Shown in pieces: positions 49,152-56,940 of a DNA stretch of 64,000 nt. The stretch is from contig OZ244910.1 in NCBI GenBank assembly GCA_965221735.1, forward strand, positions 2,294,001-2,358,000, given 5' to 3'. Positions within the stretch are counted from its first letter, which is position 1; the number at the start of each line of letters is the position of its first letter. Position numbers and translations under genes: made by a program. Under the pieces are notes generated by a model. It searched no databases, was not told the DNA's origin, and saw only the letters and a list, made by a program, of their open reading frames with translations. This DNA comes from UBA2991 sp965221735 (lineage in GTDB: Bacteria > Chloroflexota > Dehalococcoidia > Tepidiformales > Tepidiformaceae).

Positions 49152-50156
49152 ATGTCTGAACCGTATCTGGTGGTCCACGTCGACAAGCGCCCGAACGTCT
49201 CGTTCGAGATCGAGCAGGGCATCATCGAAGAGGGAGGGGGGAGGTTCGCCGCGACGAGCTCGGCGAGCGAGGACGAGCTGATCGCGAACGTGAAGGATGC
49301 GGAGGCGATCCTCGTGTCGTCCGCGCAGATCACGCGGCGGGTGGTGGAGTCCATGCCGAAGTGCAAGCTGATCATCCGCTACGGGGTGGGGCTGGACACG
49401 CTCGACATCCCGGCGGCGACGGATCACGGCATCGTGGTCGCGCACTTCCCCGACTTCTGCCAGCCGGAGGTCGCGAACCAGGCGATGCTGCTGCTGCTGG
49501 CCTGCGCGAAGAAGCTGCACACGCTCGACCGGGCGGTACGCGACGGGAGCTGGCGGCCGGGGCCGCTGGGACCGATGGGGCCGATCGGCGGGGAGACGCT
49601 GGGGCTGGTCGCGCTGGGCAACATCGCACGGGCTGTGGTGCCGCGGGCGAAGGCGTTCGGGCTGAACGTGATCGCGTACGACCCCTACATCGGCGAGGGC
49701 GTGTTCCGGGCGCACGGGGTGGAGCGCGTGGAGTCGCTGCACGACCTCCTGGCGCGCTCGGACTACGTGTCCGTGCACACGCCGCTGAACCCGGAGACTC
49801 GCCACCTGATCAGCGAGGCGGAGCTGGCCGCGATGAAACCGACCGCGTACCTGATCAACACGTCTCGGGGGCCGGTGGTCGACCAGGAGGCGCTCATCGT
49901 GGCGCTCGACGGCGGGCAGATCGCGGGCGCGGGGCTCGACGTGTTCGAGCGCGAGCCGCTGGAGGCGGAGTCGCCGCTGGCGCGCATGGACAACGTGGTG
50001 CTGATGCCGCACTCGGCCTCGTACTCGGATCAGTCGTTCGAGAGCATGCGCCGCCGCGTCGGCGAGACGGTGGTCGGACTGATGGAGGGCCGCTGGCCGC
50101 AGTTCGTCGCGAATCCGCGCGTTCAGCCCCGCGCGTCACTGCCCGCGAAAGACTAA
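49152..50156 (+). CDS. D-2-hydroxyacid dehydrogenase (phosphoglycerate dehydrogenase-like/CtBP-like)
   Basis: A 334-residue NAD-dependent dehydrogenase. R-Y-G-V-G-L-D-T-L-D opens the catalytic core, T-L-G-L-V-A-L-G-N-I-A-R-A-V binds NAD (the usual G-x-G-x2-G is degraded to A-L-G-N-I-A), Arg is in N-T-S-R-G-P-V-V-D, Glu in F-E-R-E-P and His in M-P-H-S-A-S-Y-S. Substrate likely a 2-hydroxyacid. ATG 49152 was chosen as the first Met; no Shine-Dalgarno is evident. It ends 51 nt before the alcohol dehydrogenase gene. Confidence 0.87.
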   Translation: MSEPYLVVHVDKRPNVSFEIEQGIIEEGGGRFAATSSASEDELIANVKDAEAILVSSAQITRRVVESMPKCKLIIRYGVGLDTLDIPAATDHGIVVAHFPDFCQPEVANQAMLLLLACAKKLHTLDRAVRDGSWRPGPLGPMGPIGGETLGLVALGNIARAVVPRAKAFGLNVIAYDPYIGEGVFRAHGVERVESLHDLLARSDYVSVHTPLNPETRHLISEAELAAMKPTAYLINTSRGPVVDQEALIVALDGGQIAGAGLDVFEREPLEAESPLARMDNVVLMPHSASYSDQSFESMRRRVGETVVGLMEGRWPQFVANPRVQPRASLPAKD

Positions 50157-50207
50157 TCCGCGGCGGCGCGGCGTAGAGTAGGCGCACTTTCCGCGAGGAG
50201 GAGTGCG

Positions 50208-51290
50208 ATGCAGGCCGCGATATTCCACGGAGCCCACCAGCCCCTCACCATCGAGGAAGTTGCGATCGACGACCCGGGGCCGCGCGAGGTCATCGTCAAG
50301 ACGGCCGCGAGCGGGGTCTGCCACAGCGATTTGCACTTCGTGGACGGCTTCTATCCGTTCGATGCGCCGGCGATCCTCGGGCACGAGGCGGCGGGCATCG
50401 TCGAGGCGGTCGGCGAGCAGGTCACCTACGTGCAGCCGGGCGACCACGTGATCTGCTGCCTCTCCGTGTTCTGCGGGATGTGCGAGCGGTGCATGACCGG
50501 GCAGCCGTACGCGTGCGACAAGGAGGCGGTGACGCGGGGGGCGGACGAGCCGCCCAAGTACACGTGGCAGGGGCAGCCGGTGGCGCAGTTCGCCAACCTC
50601 TCCAGCTACGCGGAGAAGATGCTGGTGCACGAGAACGCCGTGGTGGCGATCCGGCAGGACATGCCGCTGGACGCGGCGGCGCTAATCGGCTGCGGCGTGA
50701 CGACGGGATTCGGGGCGGCGGTGAACACGGCGAAGGTGCAGCCCGGCTCGACGGTGGCGGTCTTCGGCGTGGGCGGCGTGGGGCTGGCGGCGGTACAGGG
50801 CTCGCTGGTGGCGGGCGCGCGCATGATCATCGCCGTCGACATGGTCGAGTCGAAGCTGGCGAAGGCGCGCGAGCTAGGCGCGACGCACGTCGTCGATGCC
50901 TCCTCAGGCGACCCGGTCGAGGCGATCCGCAACCTGACCGGGGACGGCGTGGACTACGCGTTCGAGGCGATCGGGCTGAAGGTCGCGGCGGAGCAGGCGT
51001 ACGAAGCGCTGCGGCGCGGAGGCACGGCTACGATCATCGGGATGATCCCGGTGGGACAGACGGTCGAGATCGACGGGCGCTCGCTGCTGAGCGAGAAGAA
51101 ATTGACGGGCAGCTCGATGGGCTCGAACCGTTTCCGCGTGGACATGCCGCGCTACATCGACTTCTACATGCAGGGGCGGCTGAAGCTGGACGAGATGATC
51201 ACCCGCCGCATGCGGCTGGGGGACGTGAACGAGGCGTTCCGCGCGATGAAGGCGGGCGAGGTCGCGCGCTCGGTGCTGATGTTCGACTAG
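50208..51290 (+). CDS. Zinc-dependent alcohol dehydrogenase (MDR family)
   Basis: A 360-residue medium-chain dehydrogenase. Catalytic zinc ligands are in G-V-C-H-S-D-L-H and G-H-E-A-A-G; the structural zinc Cys are spread through C-C-L-S-V-F-C-G-M-C-E-R-C and Q-P-Y-A-C. V-F-G-V-G-G-V-G-L binds NAD(P) and D in V-D-M favours NAD. The pattern resembles the class III-like NDMA-dependent or mycothiol-type alcohol dehydrogenases, but the substrate is open. GAGGAGG precedes the ATG. Confidence 0.92.
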   Translation: MQAAIFHGAHQPLTIEEVAIDDPGPREVIVKTAASGVCHSDLHFVDGFYPFDAPAILGHEAAGIVEAVGEQVTYVQPGDHVICCLSVFCGMCERCMTGQPYACDKEAVTRGADEPPKYTWQGQPVAQFANLSSYAEKMLVHENAVVAIRQDMPLDAAALIGCGVTTGFGAAVNTAKVQPGSTVAVFGVGGVGLAAVQGSLVAGARMIIAVDMVESKLAKARELGATHVVDASSGDPVEAIRNLTGDGVDYAFEAIGLKVAAEQAYEALRRGGTATIIGMIPVGQTVEIDGRSLLSEKKLTGSSMGSNRFRVDMPRYIDFYMQGRLKLDEMITRRMRLGDVNEAFRAMKAGEVARSVLMFD

Positions 51291-51297
51291 GTTCGCC

Positions 51298-52008
51298 CTA
51301 GGGCTCCTCGCGGGGCCGGGTGAAGCCGCCGCGGAAGCGCTCCATCAGTCCCTCGCGGGTGAACTCGGGCGACTTGGCGTAGTCGATGATGACGCGCTCG
51401 CGGTCCTCGACCATCTGGGCGGCGGCGGGGACATCGGCAGCGATCTCGTGCGGGATGGAGATACAGCCGTGGAGATCGGCGTGGAGGAGATCGCCGGGAT
51501 TGACGGTGACGCCGCCGACCGTGACCGGTCCGCCGACCTCGACCTGGTGCACGTAGGCGTGGGAGACAAGCACTTCCTTCGCCAGGAACTGGAAGCCGAG
51601 CTCGCGCACCTCTTCCATGTCGCGCACGCCGCCGCTTGTGACGACGCCGAGGCAGCCGAAGGCGTGGTGAATGTTGCCGTTGACCTCGCCCCAGAAGGAG
51701 CCGACGGGCGGGTCGTCGAGGTCCTCGATGACGACGATGCGGGGAGCGGGGATGGACTCGATGTGGTCGTACCAGTCGCCACGCTCGACCCGGACCTCGG
51801 GGTCCTGATCGGGGGGCACGCTGGCGCGGATCTTGCAGGTGACGGCGTAGCCGACGATCGGCTCCATCTCGGGGAAGTGGCAGCGGATGTCGGGCGTCAT
51901 GGCGCCGTAGTTGCGGGCGCGGACCTGGAAGGTCTCGATGGCGTTGGAGATGGCGGGCGAGGGCCAGGCGCGCAGGGCGGCGAGTTGCTCTTCGGACAGG
52001 GGCTGCAT
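51298..52008 (-). CDS. RraA-like (4-carboxy-4-hydroxy-2-oxoadipate aldolase/oxaloacetate decarboxylase) family protein
   Basis: A 236-residue RraA-fold protein. G-E-V-N-G-N-I-H-H-A-F-G-C-L-G-V-V-T-S-G-G-V-R-D is the key loop; its G-x-V-R-D contains the Arg and Asp that hold Mg2+ and substrate in HMG/CHA aldolases. G-D-L-L-H-A-D-L-H-G follows. It may cleave a hydroxy-oxo acid rather than bind RNase E. ATG 52008 was preferred to GTG 52014 because GGAG is 8 nt from it. Confidence 0.88.
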   Translation of the reverse strand: MQPLSEEQLAALRAWPSPAISNAIETFQVRARNYGAMTPDIRCHFPEMEPIVGYAVTCKIRASVPPDQDPEVRVERGDWYDHIESIPAPRIVVIEDLDDPPVGSFWGEVNGNIHHAFGCLGVVTSGGVRDMEEVRELGFQFLAKEVLVSHAYVHQVEVGGPVTVGGVTVNPGDLLHADLHGCISIPHEIAADVPAAAQMVEDRERVIIDYAKSPEFTREGLMERFRGGFTRPREEP

Positions 52009-52062
52009 GGACACGGCTCCGGTTGAGGGTGGGGCGATCCTAGGGGCAGGGGCGCGCGGGCG

Positions 52063-53037
52063 CTACGGAGCGGGCGCCAGGTTCTTGACGAACCAGGGAT
52101 CGCCGCGTTCGAGGGGCACGATCGTGGCGTCGTAGCGTGTTCGGACGGCTTCGGCGAGCGACTCTGGAACGACGACGCTGAGGGAGGTTGCGCCCATGCC
52201 GGAGGCCTCGGCGGTAGCGACCGCGACAAGCTCCGACACCCAGGAGGCATCGCCTAGCAGCGCGGGGTCGACGAACAGGTCGGCCCAGGCCTCCTGGGGG
52301 TCGCGCCAGCGCCAGACCGTGACCAGCACGTTCGCGGGTGGGCGGCCGGCCAGGGTGACGCGCTGCCCGGAGAACGACACGTCCGTGGGGAAGTCGGATG
52401 CCTCGGGCGTGAGCACGGGACGCCAGAGGTAGCCCCAGCGGTAGGCGGCGGACTCGCGGTGGTCGAGCGCGCGGAGGTGGGACGCCTCGCGGTCGTAGTC
52501 GCCCGTGAGGGAGGTTGCATCGAAGGCCGGGGGCTCGATGCGGTCGAGGTCCCCAATTCGCAGCCAGGTTTGACGCAAGCGCTCGCTGTAGCCGCGGAGG
52601 TCGAGGACGCCGAAGCTGCCGCCGGAGCCAACGGGACGGCACCAGAAGCGGTCGAAGCCGCGAGCACGGGCACGCTCCTCGCACCAGTCCAGCACCCACT
52701 CCTCGACCTCGGGGCCGTCGACATCCGCGGCCAGCTCCAGGATCTCGAGGTGGGCGTAGCGGCCGAAGGGCTCGGGCTCGGTCGCGTACAGGACCTCGAC
52801 GCTGGCGACGATGTCCTGACCGTTGCGTTCGACGACCCAGCAGTCCCAACCGAGGCCGCGGTAGACCTGGATGTGGCGGACGCAGAAGTGCTCGTGCATC
52901 CAGGCGCCGCCAGTGCTGAACCACTCGACGGGGGAGGCATCGGGTGGAAGGGGAGGGCCTCCTACTCCGCGATGCAGGGCGACGAGCCCGGGGACGTCGT
53001 CGAGGGTGGCGGGGCGCAGGGCGAGGTGCCCCGCCAG
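52063..53037 (-). CDS. GNAT-like N-acetyltransferase, probable double domain (start uncertain, perhaps CTG)
   Basis: About 325 residues with an N-terminal GNAT domain (L-A-L-R-P-A-T-L-D-D-V-P-G-L-V-A-L, V-V-E-R-N-G-Q-D-I-V-A-S-V, E-E-R-A-R-A-R-G) and a second weaker GNAT-like half (A-T-A-E-A-S-G-M-G-A). No ATG, GTG or TTG occurs in the frame between 53199 and the first motif, and a start at 53199 would run 128 nt into the upstream gene. CTG 53037 or CTG 53019 is the only sensible start, close after the DUF6159-like stop at 53072. A strong hairpin covers this region. Confidence 0.72.
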   Translation of the reverse strand: MAGHLALRPATLDDVPGLVALHRGVGGPPLPPDASPVEWFSTGGAWMHEHFCVRHIQVYRGLGWDCWVVERNGQDIVASVEVLYATEPEPFGRYAHLEILELAADVDGPEVEEWVLDWCEERARARGFDRFWCRPVGSGGSFGVLDLRGYSERLRQTWLRIGDLDRIEPPAFDATSLTGDYDREASHLRALDHRESAAYRWGYLWRPVLTPEASDFPTDVSFSGQRVTLAGRPPANVLVTVWRWRDPQEAWADLFVDPALLGDASWVSELVAVATAEASGMGATSLSVVVPESLAEAVRTRYDATIVPLERGDPWFVKNLAPAP

Positions 53038-53054
53038 TTCAGGCGGGGCACCTC
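53023..53054 (-). terminator. Perfect 13-bp inverted repeat between the membrane and GNAT genes
   Basis: GAGGTGCCCCGCC (53023-53035) and GGCGGGGCACCTC (53042-53054) pair perfectly around 6 nt, starting 17 nt past the membrane-protein stop. It could end that transcript, but it overlaps the probable GNAT start, so it may rather control GNAT translation. No T-tract. Confidence 0.5.
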
Positions 53055-53071
53055 GAAGGGTGGCGCCTCGC

Positions 53072-53917
53072 TCAGACGATGCCCCGCATACCGCCGCCGG
53101 TCTGGGGCCCGTAGGCGCTCTGGAGGGTGGCGCGGTCGAAGCCGTGCGGCTCCCTGCCGGTGGCGAAGTCGTAGAGCGCGGCTTTGAAGATGCCTTCAAG
53201 AGCGGTCACGGTCGCCCACGCGAGGCCCACGAGGGGGATGCCGATAGCCAGGCCCACGAACGGGTGGATGGCCGCAAGCAGCAGGGCAATGAGCACGGCC
53301 ACGACGATCGCAACGATGGTCACGAGGCCGAAACCGAACCCGGCCGTTATCTGCTGCCCCCATGTCCGGCGAAGGAGGGATGCCGAGCGCCGCAACGCGT
53401 CGAAGGGACCAACGCCTTCCTCGACGATGAAGGGGACGGCGAAGAACGACGCGAGCTCCCAGGCGGTCTCCCCGACCCACGACGCGATCTGGCCGGCGAT
53501 GCCTCCCCGGTTGCGGAGTGCGCGCAGGATGAGCATGACGGCAGTCACGACAACCGCCCAGGCGAGGATCTGGGGAATGCGGGCGGAGGCGGCCTTCAGG
53601 CCCGAGGTCACACTGGGGTCGCCACCGCGCAGCCGCTCCATGGCCGCCGCCACCAGCGCCGCGTTGAAGAAGATCACGATGGACATGGAGACGAAGGCGA
53701 GCAGAAGGCCGAGGATCAGATCGCCGGCGGACCCTTCGCCGCCCTCCTCCGCCAGGGCGAAGGAGCCGCTCAGGAGGCCCCCCGCAGCGATGGCGCCGGC
53801 GACCGCGACGAGCGCGACCACCGACATGATGGGGAAGAAGATGAGCTCACGGTCGAGCATGAGGACGCGCCAGCTCATCTTCATCAACTCGAAGGTGTGG
53901 CCGATGGTTGCGAACAT
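53072..53917 (-). CDS. DUF6159-like polytopic membrane protein
   Basis: A 281-residue membrane protein with about six hydrophobic helices (for example residues 27-50, 68-92, 118-133, 155-175, 193-222 and 225-245). The start M-F-A-T-I-G-H-T-F-E-L-M-K-M-S-W-R-V-L plus a Phe-F-P-I-M helix matches a family of unknown function that I recall as DUF6159. No catalytic or transport motif is visible. GAGGAG precedes ATG 53917. Confidence 0.75.
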   Translation of the reverse strand: MFATIGHTFELMKMSWRVLMLDRELIFFPIMSVVALVAVAGAIAAGGLLSGSFALAEEGGEGSAGDLILGLLLAFVSMSIVIFFNAALVAAAMERLRGGDPSVTSGLKAASARIPQILAWAVVVTAVMLILRALRNRGGIAGQIASWVGETAWELASFFAVPFIVEEGVGPFDALRRSASLLRRTWGQQITAGFGFGLVTIVAIVVAVLIALLLAAIHPFVGLAIGIPLVGLAWATVTALEGIFKAALYDFATGREPHGFDRATLQSAYGPQTGGGMRGIV

Positions 53918-53972
53918 AGGGTTCCGTCTCCTCTATGGGAGCGAAGCGTACGACAGGTCGGTGTTTGCCGCG

Positions 53973-54347
53973 TTAGCCGACGTGCTGGCGCAGCTCGAAG
54001 CCGTTGCCGTCCGGGTCGGCAACCTCGGCGACACGCACGGGGACGCCACCGCCAGCCTCCTGGACCGCGCGCACGGTACCGCCGGCGTCCCTGATCTCGG
54101 CAAGGGCGGCCTCGAGGTCGTCGACCTGGAGGTTGAGGCCGGCGTGCGGGAGGGGAGCCTCGCTGGCGCCACGGGCGGGGAGGACGTGCAGGGCGACGAT
54201 GAGCCCGTCGCAGCGGAAGGTGTTCCAGCCGGGCGACCCGGAGCCCGGCGTAGGTTCCTCGGGGAGCCCCAGGGTGTCGCGGTAGAAGGCGCAGGCGCGC
54301 TCCATGTCGCGCACGTAGTGGATGACCATGGGGTTGCGGACTCGCAC
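53973..54347 (-). CDS. VOC family protein (glyoxalase/bleomycin-resistance-like)
   Basis: A 124-residue single VOC module: M-V-I-H-Y-V-R-D-M-E-R-A-C-A-F-Y-R-D-T-L-G-L, then L-N-L-Q-V-D-D-L and D-P-D-G-N-G-F-E-L. Glu in F-E-L is a metal-type ligand. Such small proteins dimerise to form the site. GTG 54347 gives a short V-R-V-R-N-P lead; ATG 54329 is the alternative. The next gene upstream is only 22 nt away. Confidence 0.82.
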   Translation of the reverse strand: MRVRNPMVIHYVRDMERACAFYRDTLGLPEEPTPGSGSPGWNTFRCDGLIVALHVLPARGASEAPLPHAGLNLQVDDLEAALAEIRDAGGTVRAVQEAGGGVPVRVAEVADPDGNGFELRQHVG

Positions 54348-54369
54348 CGTTCGCTCTGAACGCGCAGCG

Positions 54370-54729
54370 CTAGTCGCGCTGGATCCAGGTGCGACGCACG
54401 AAGAGGGATTCACTGACGACGGTGCTCTCGCGCGGCCGGCGGGCGACCGCGCGGCCCGACGCCTTGTTGGCGGCGGCCCGCTGGGCGAGCAGCCTGCCGA
54501 CGATGTTCGCCGTGATCTTGAGTGCCGTGCCGATGGCGATTGCGGTGGCGGCGCGCCGGACGGGGGTAGGGAGGGCGGGGCGGCGCGGTTCGAGCGCAAG
54601 GGGCGGGCGTGGAACGGGCAGCCGCTGGTCGCGGAGAAACATCCCGCAGTGGCGGCAGTAGTTATCGGTCGCCTCGTAGGGTTCGGCGCATTCGGGACAG
54701 GAGAGCAACTCTGGCGCCGGGTCGACCAT
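54370..54729 (-). CDS. Small zinc-ribbon protein with a C-terminal hydrophobic helix
   Basis: A 119-residue protein of unknown function. The N-terminus has a zinc-ribbon (L-S-C-P-E-C and Y-C-R-H-C-G-M-F), followed by a Pro/Arg linker, then a moderately hydrophobic helix (A-T-A-I-A-I-G-T-A-L-K-I-T-A-N-I-V) and a basic tail. This zinc-finger plus membrane-helix plan is common but gives no function. TATAAT ends 8 nt before the ATG. Confidence 0.72.
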   Translation of the reverse strand: MVDPAPELLSCPECAEPYEATDNYCRHCGMFLRDQRLPVPRPPLALEPRRPALPTPVRRAATAIAIGTALKITANIVGRLLAQRAAANKASGRAVARRPRESTVVSESLFVRRTWIQRD

Positions 54730-54737
54730 GGCCCGCG

Positions 54738-54743
54738 ATTATA
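54738..54743 (-). promoter_or_regulatory. Perfect -10 TATAAT of the zinc-ribbon gene
   Basis: An exact TATAAT on the minus strand ends 8 nt before ATG 54729 and overlaps the TAA stop of the upstream formyltransferase-like gene. No Shine-Dalgarno is present, so the message may be leaderless. Confidence 0.5.
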
Positions 54744-55518
54744 CGCCCCGGGAGAGGGCCGCTTCGACCTCGGCGGAGAGGTCGAGGGGCTCGGCGGAGG
54801 GCACGATCAGGCGGCCCTCGTGGAGGGCACGGAGAGTCTCGGTCAGGAAGGGGCGTTCGCGGGCGACACCACGGGCGCGAATCTCGTCGTAGAGGGGCAG
54901 GGCCTCGATCTCGGCGCGGGTGGCGTCGGGGGGGACGTGGGCGGAGGGGTCGGCGGGGATGGGGAAGCGGCAGTAGCTGAGGACCGGCCCCCGGTCGAGG
55001 TCGCCGGTGACGAGGTGGTACATGCAGCCGGACTCGGTGGCGCCGGAATCGATGAGCCGCGCGATCACCTCCTGGTAGGCGCCGGTGGGGCCGTCGGGTA
55101 GGGCGGGGTGGTCGTTGATGATGGGGAAGCGGTCGTAGAGGGGCTCGGTGGCGATCAGCATGTAGCCGAACATGACGGCGAGGTCGAAGGAGTAGCGCGC
55201 GAGGCCTTCGGCGGCGGCCTCGTCGAAGGCGCGGCGCCAGGGGGGCAGGGGTTCACCGGGGCGGGAGCGGGAGCCGCCCCGGGTCTTGCGGAAGCGGACG
55301 GAGGAAAGCGTCTCGACGGGTACGTCCCGGCCCTCGAGGAGGTCGAGGAGGCGGTCGGTGGCCTCGAACTCGCCGCGCTCGCGGTTGACGAAGGCGACAG
55401 CGAGCTCGACGGGAAGGCCCCCGTCGATGGCCGCGAACAGGGCTTCGAGGGCGCCGTAGGAACCGGGTCCGCGTCCGGTGGTGAGCCAGGCGAGGCGCAG
55501 GGGCTCAGCCGGCGTCAT
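54739..55518 (-). CDS. Formyltransferase-fold (GART/Fmt-like) protein
   Basis: A 259-residue protein with the formyltransferase N-domain: L-A-W-L-T-T-G-R-G-P-G-S and F-D-L-A-V-M-F-G-Y-M-L. The catalytic region is I-I-N-D-H-P-A-L-P-D-G with Asn and His in place and Asp in T-G-D-L-D-R-G-P, as in PurN and Fmt. True Fmt and PurN differ in length and loops, so the acceptor may be a different amine, sugar or nucleotide. ATG 55518 lies 14 nt inside xseB, so it is coupled to exonuclease VII. Confidence 0.8.
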   Translation of the reverse strand: MTPAEPLRLAWLTTGRGPGSYGALEALFAAIDGGLPVELAVAFVNRERGEFEATDRLLDLLEGRDVPVETLSSVRFRKTRGGSRSRPGEPLPPWRRAFDEAAAEGLARYSFDLAVMFGYMLIATEPLYDRFPIINDHPALPDGPTGAYQEVIARLIDSGATESGCMYHLVTGDLDRGPVLSYCRFPIPADPSAHVPPDATRAEIEALPLYDEIRARGVARERPFLTETLRALHEGRLIVPSAEPLDLSAEVEAALSRGV

Positions 55519-55762
55519 CGGTGGGGGCGGTCTCGTCGTAGGGCGCGGCGGCCTCGCGGAAGCTCGCGCCCTCCTCAAGGTCCCCCTGGAGACGCTGGAC
55601 GCGGAGCTCGGCCTCGTCGAGGAGCTTGCGGAGCTGCTGCACGAGGGCGGCGCCCTCCTCGTAGGTCGTCATGGCCTCCTCAAGGGGGATGTTGCCCTCC
55701 TCGAGCTTGCGGGCGTGTTCCTCAAGTTTGGCGACGAGGTCTTCGAAGGGCTGCTCGGCCAT
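55505..55762 (-). CDS. xseB: Exodeoxyribonuclease VII small subunit
   Basis: An 85-residue helical protein with F-E-D-L-V-A-K-L-E-E-H-A-R-K-L-E-E-G and L-E-E-A-M-T-T-Y-E-E-G, the XseB coiled-coil hairpin. It binds XseA in several copies to make the single-strand exonuclease. ATG 55762 overlaps the xseA stop by one base; its 3' end overlaps the formyltransferase-like start by 14 nt. Confidence 0.95.
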   Translation of the reverse strand: MAEQPFEDLVAKLEEHARKLEEGNIPLEEAMTTYEEGAALVQQLRKLLDEAELRVQRLQGDLEEGASFREAAAPYDETAPTDDAG

Positions 55763-56940
55763 CAGTTGACCTCCGCCCAGAAGGCGCCGTCGCCAACGGA
55801 GACGGCGATGCGGTTGCCGGCCTTGACGTCCTTCACGCGACGGACGACACGACGGCGCCGCCCGAGGCGTTCGACGATGGCGTAGCCGCGGGCGAGGGTG
55901 GTGGCCGGGTTGAGGGCGGCGATCTGGGCGCCGGTGCGGTCGAGGTTGGCGCGCTCGGCGGCGAGGCGGGCGGTGAGGATGCCGCCCATGCGCGCGCCCA
56001 GCGAATCGACGCGCTCGGCGGCGCGGGCGGGGCTGGGAGCGGCGTGGCGCAGGCTCGCGGTCAGGTTCCGGAGGCGGGCGGCGGCGGCCTCGATGCGGCT
56101 GCGGGCGGCCAGCGCCATCGCTCGTTCGAGGGAGTCGAAGCGGGCGGCTACCTCGGCGGCGTCGGGGGTGGCGCGGGCGGCGGCGGCGCTGGGGGTGGGG
56201 GCGCGGAGGTCGGCGGCGAAGTCGGCGAGGGAGGTGTCGGTCTCGTGGCCGATACCGGTCACGACCGGGACGGGGAAGCCGAACACGGCGCGCACGACGC
56301 TCTCGTCGTTGAAGGCGGAGAGGTCGGCGGAGGCGCCTCCGCCGCGGACGACGAGGGCGAGGTCGAGGGCGGCGTCTCCGGCCAGGGTTCGGAGGGCGGC
56401 GACGATGCTGGCGGGGGCCTGGTCGCCCTGGACGAGGGCGGGGGAGACGACGAGCTCGGCGAGGGGCCAGCGGCGGGCGAGGACGTCGCGGACATCCTGG
56501 ATTGCGGCGCCGGTGGGAGAGGTGACGACGCCGATGCGCCGGGGGTAGGAGGGGAGGGAGCGCTTGCGGGAAGGCTCGAAGAGGCCCTCTTCCTCGAGCC
56601 GTTCGCGCAGCCGTTCGAGGCGGGCGGCCTCGATGCCGACGCCTTCGGGCCGGAAGAAGTCGCAGACAAACTGGAGCTCACCCCGCTGCGGGTAGAGGGT
56701 GACGCGACCGTGGGCGAGAACGCGCTCGCCGGCGGGAACCTCGGCGCCGGGCATGTCATCGCGGAAGAGGACGGCGCGGATGGCGCCGTCGCCATCGCGC
56801 AGGGAGAAGTAGCGGTGGCCGAGACGGGAGCGGGTGGCGTCCGCGACTTCACCCACGACCCAGAGGTCGGAGAGCAACTCGCTCCCCTCAAGCATGTCCT
56901 TGAGGAGGTAGACGAGCTGGGAGACGCGGAGCGGATCCAC
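55762..56940 (-). CDS. xseA: Exodeoxyribonuclease VII large subunit
   Basis: A 392-residue XseA. N-terminal OB fold (L-W-V-V-G-E-V-A-D, H-R-Y-F-S-L-R-D), then the catalytic domain with V-V-T-S-P-T-G-A-A-I-Q-D-V, R-G-G-G-A-S-A-D-L and the T-G-I-G-H-E-T-D motif, followed by a long coiled coil. It cuts single-stranded DNA from both ends to short oligonucleotides. GTG 56940 overlaps the efp stop by one base. Confidence 0.95.
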   Translation of the reverse strand: MDPLRVSQLVYLLKDMLEGSELLSDLWVVGEVADATRSRLGHRYFSLRDGDGAIRAVLFRDDMPGAEVPAGERVLAHGRVTLYPQRGELQFVCDFFRPEGVGIEAARLERLRERLEEEGLFEPSRKRSLPSYPRRIGVVTSPTGAAIQDVRDVLARRWPLAELVVSPALVQGDQAPASIVAALRTLAGDAALDLALVVRGGGASADLSAFNDESVVRAVFGFPVPVVTGIGHETDTSLADFAADLRAPTPSAAAARATPDAAEVAARFDSLERAMALAARSRIEAAAARLRNLTASLRHAAPSPARAAERVDSLGARMGGILTARLAAERANLDRTGAQIAALNPATTLARGYAIVERLGRRRRVVRRVKDVKAGNRIAVSVGDGAFWAEVN

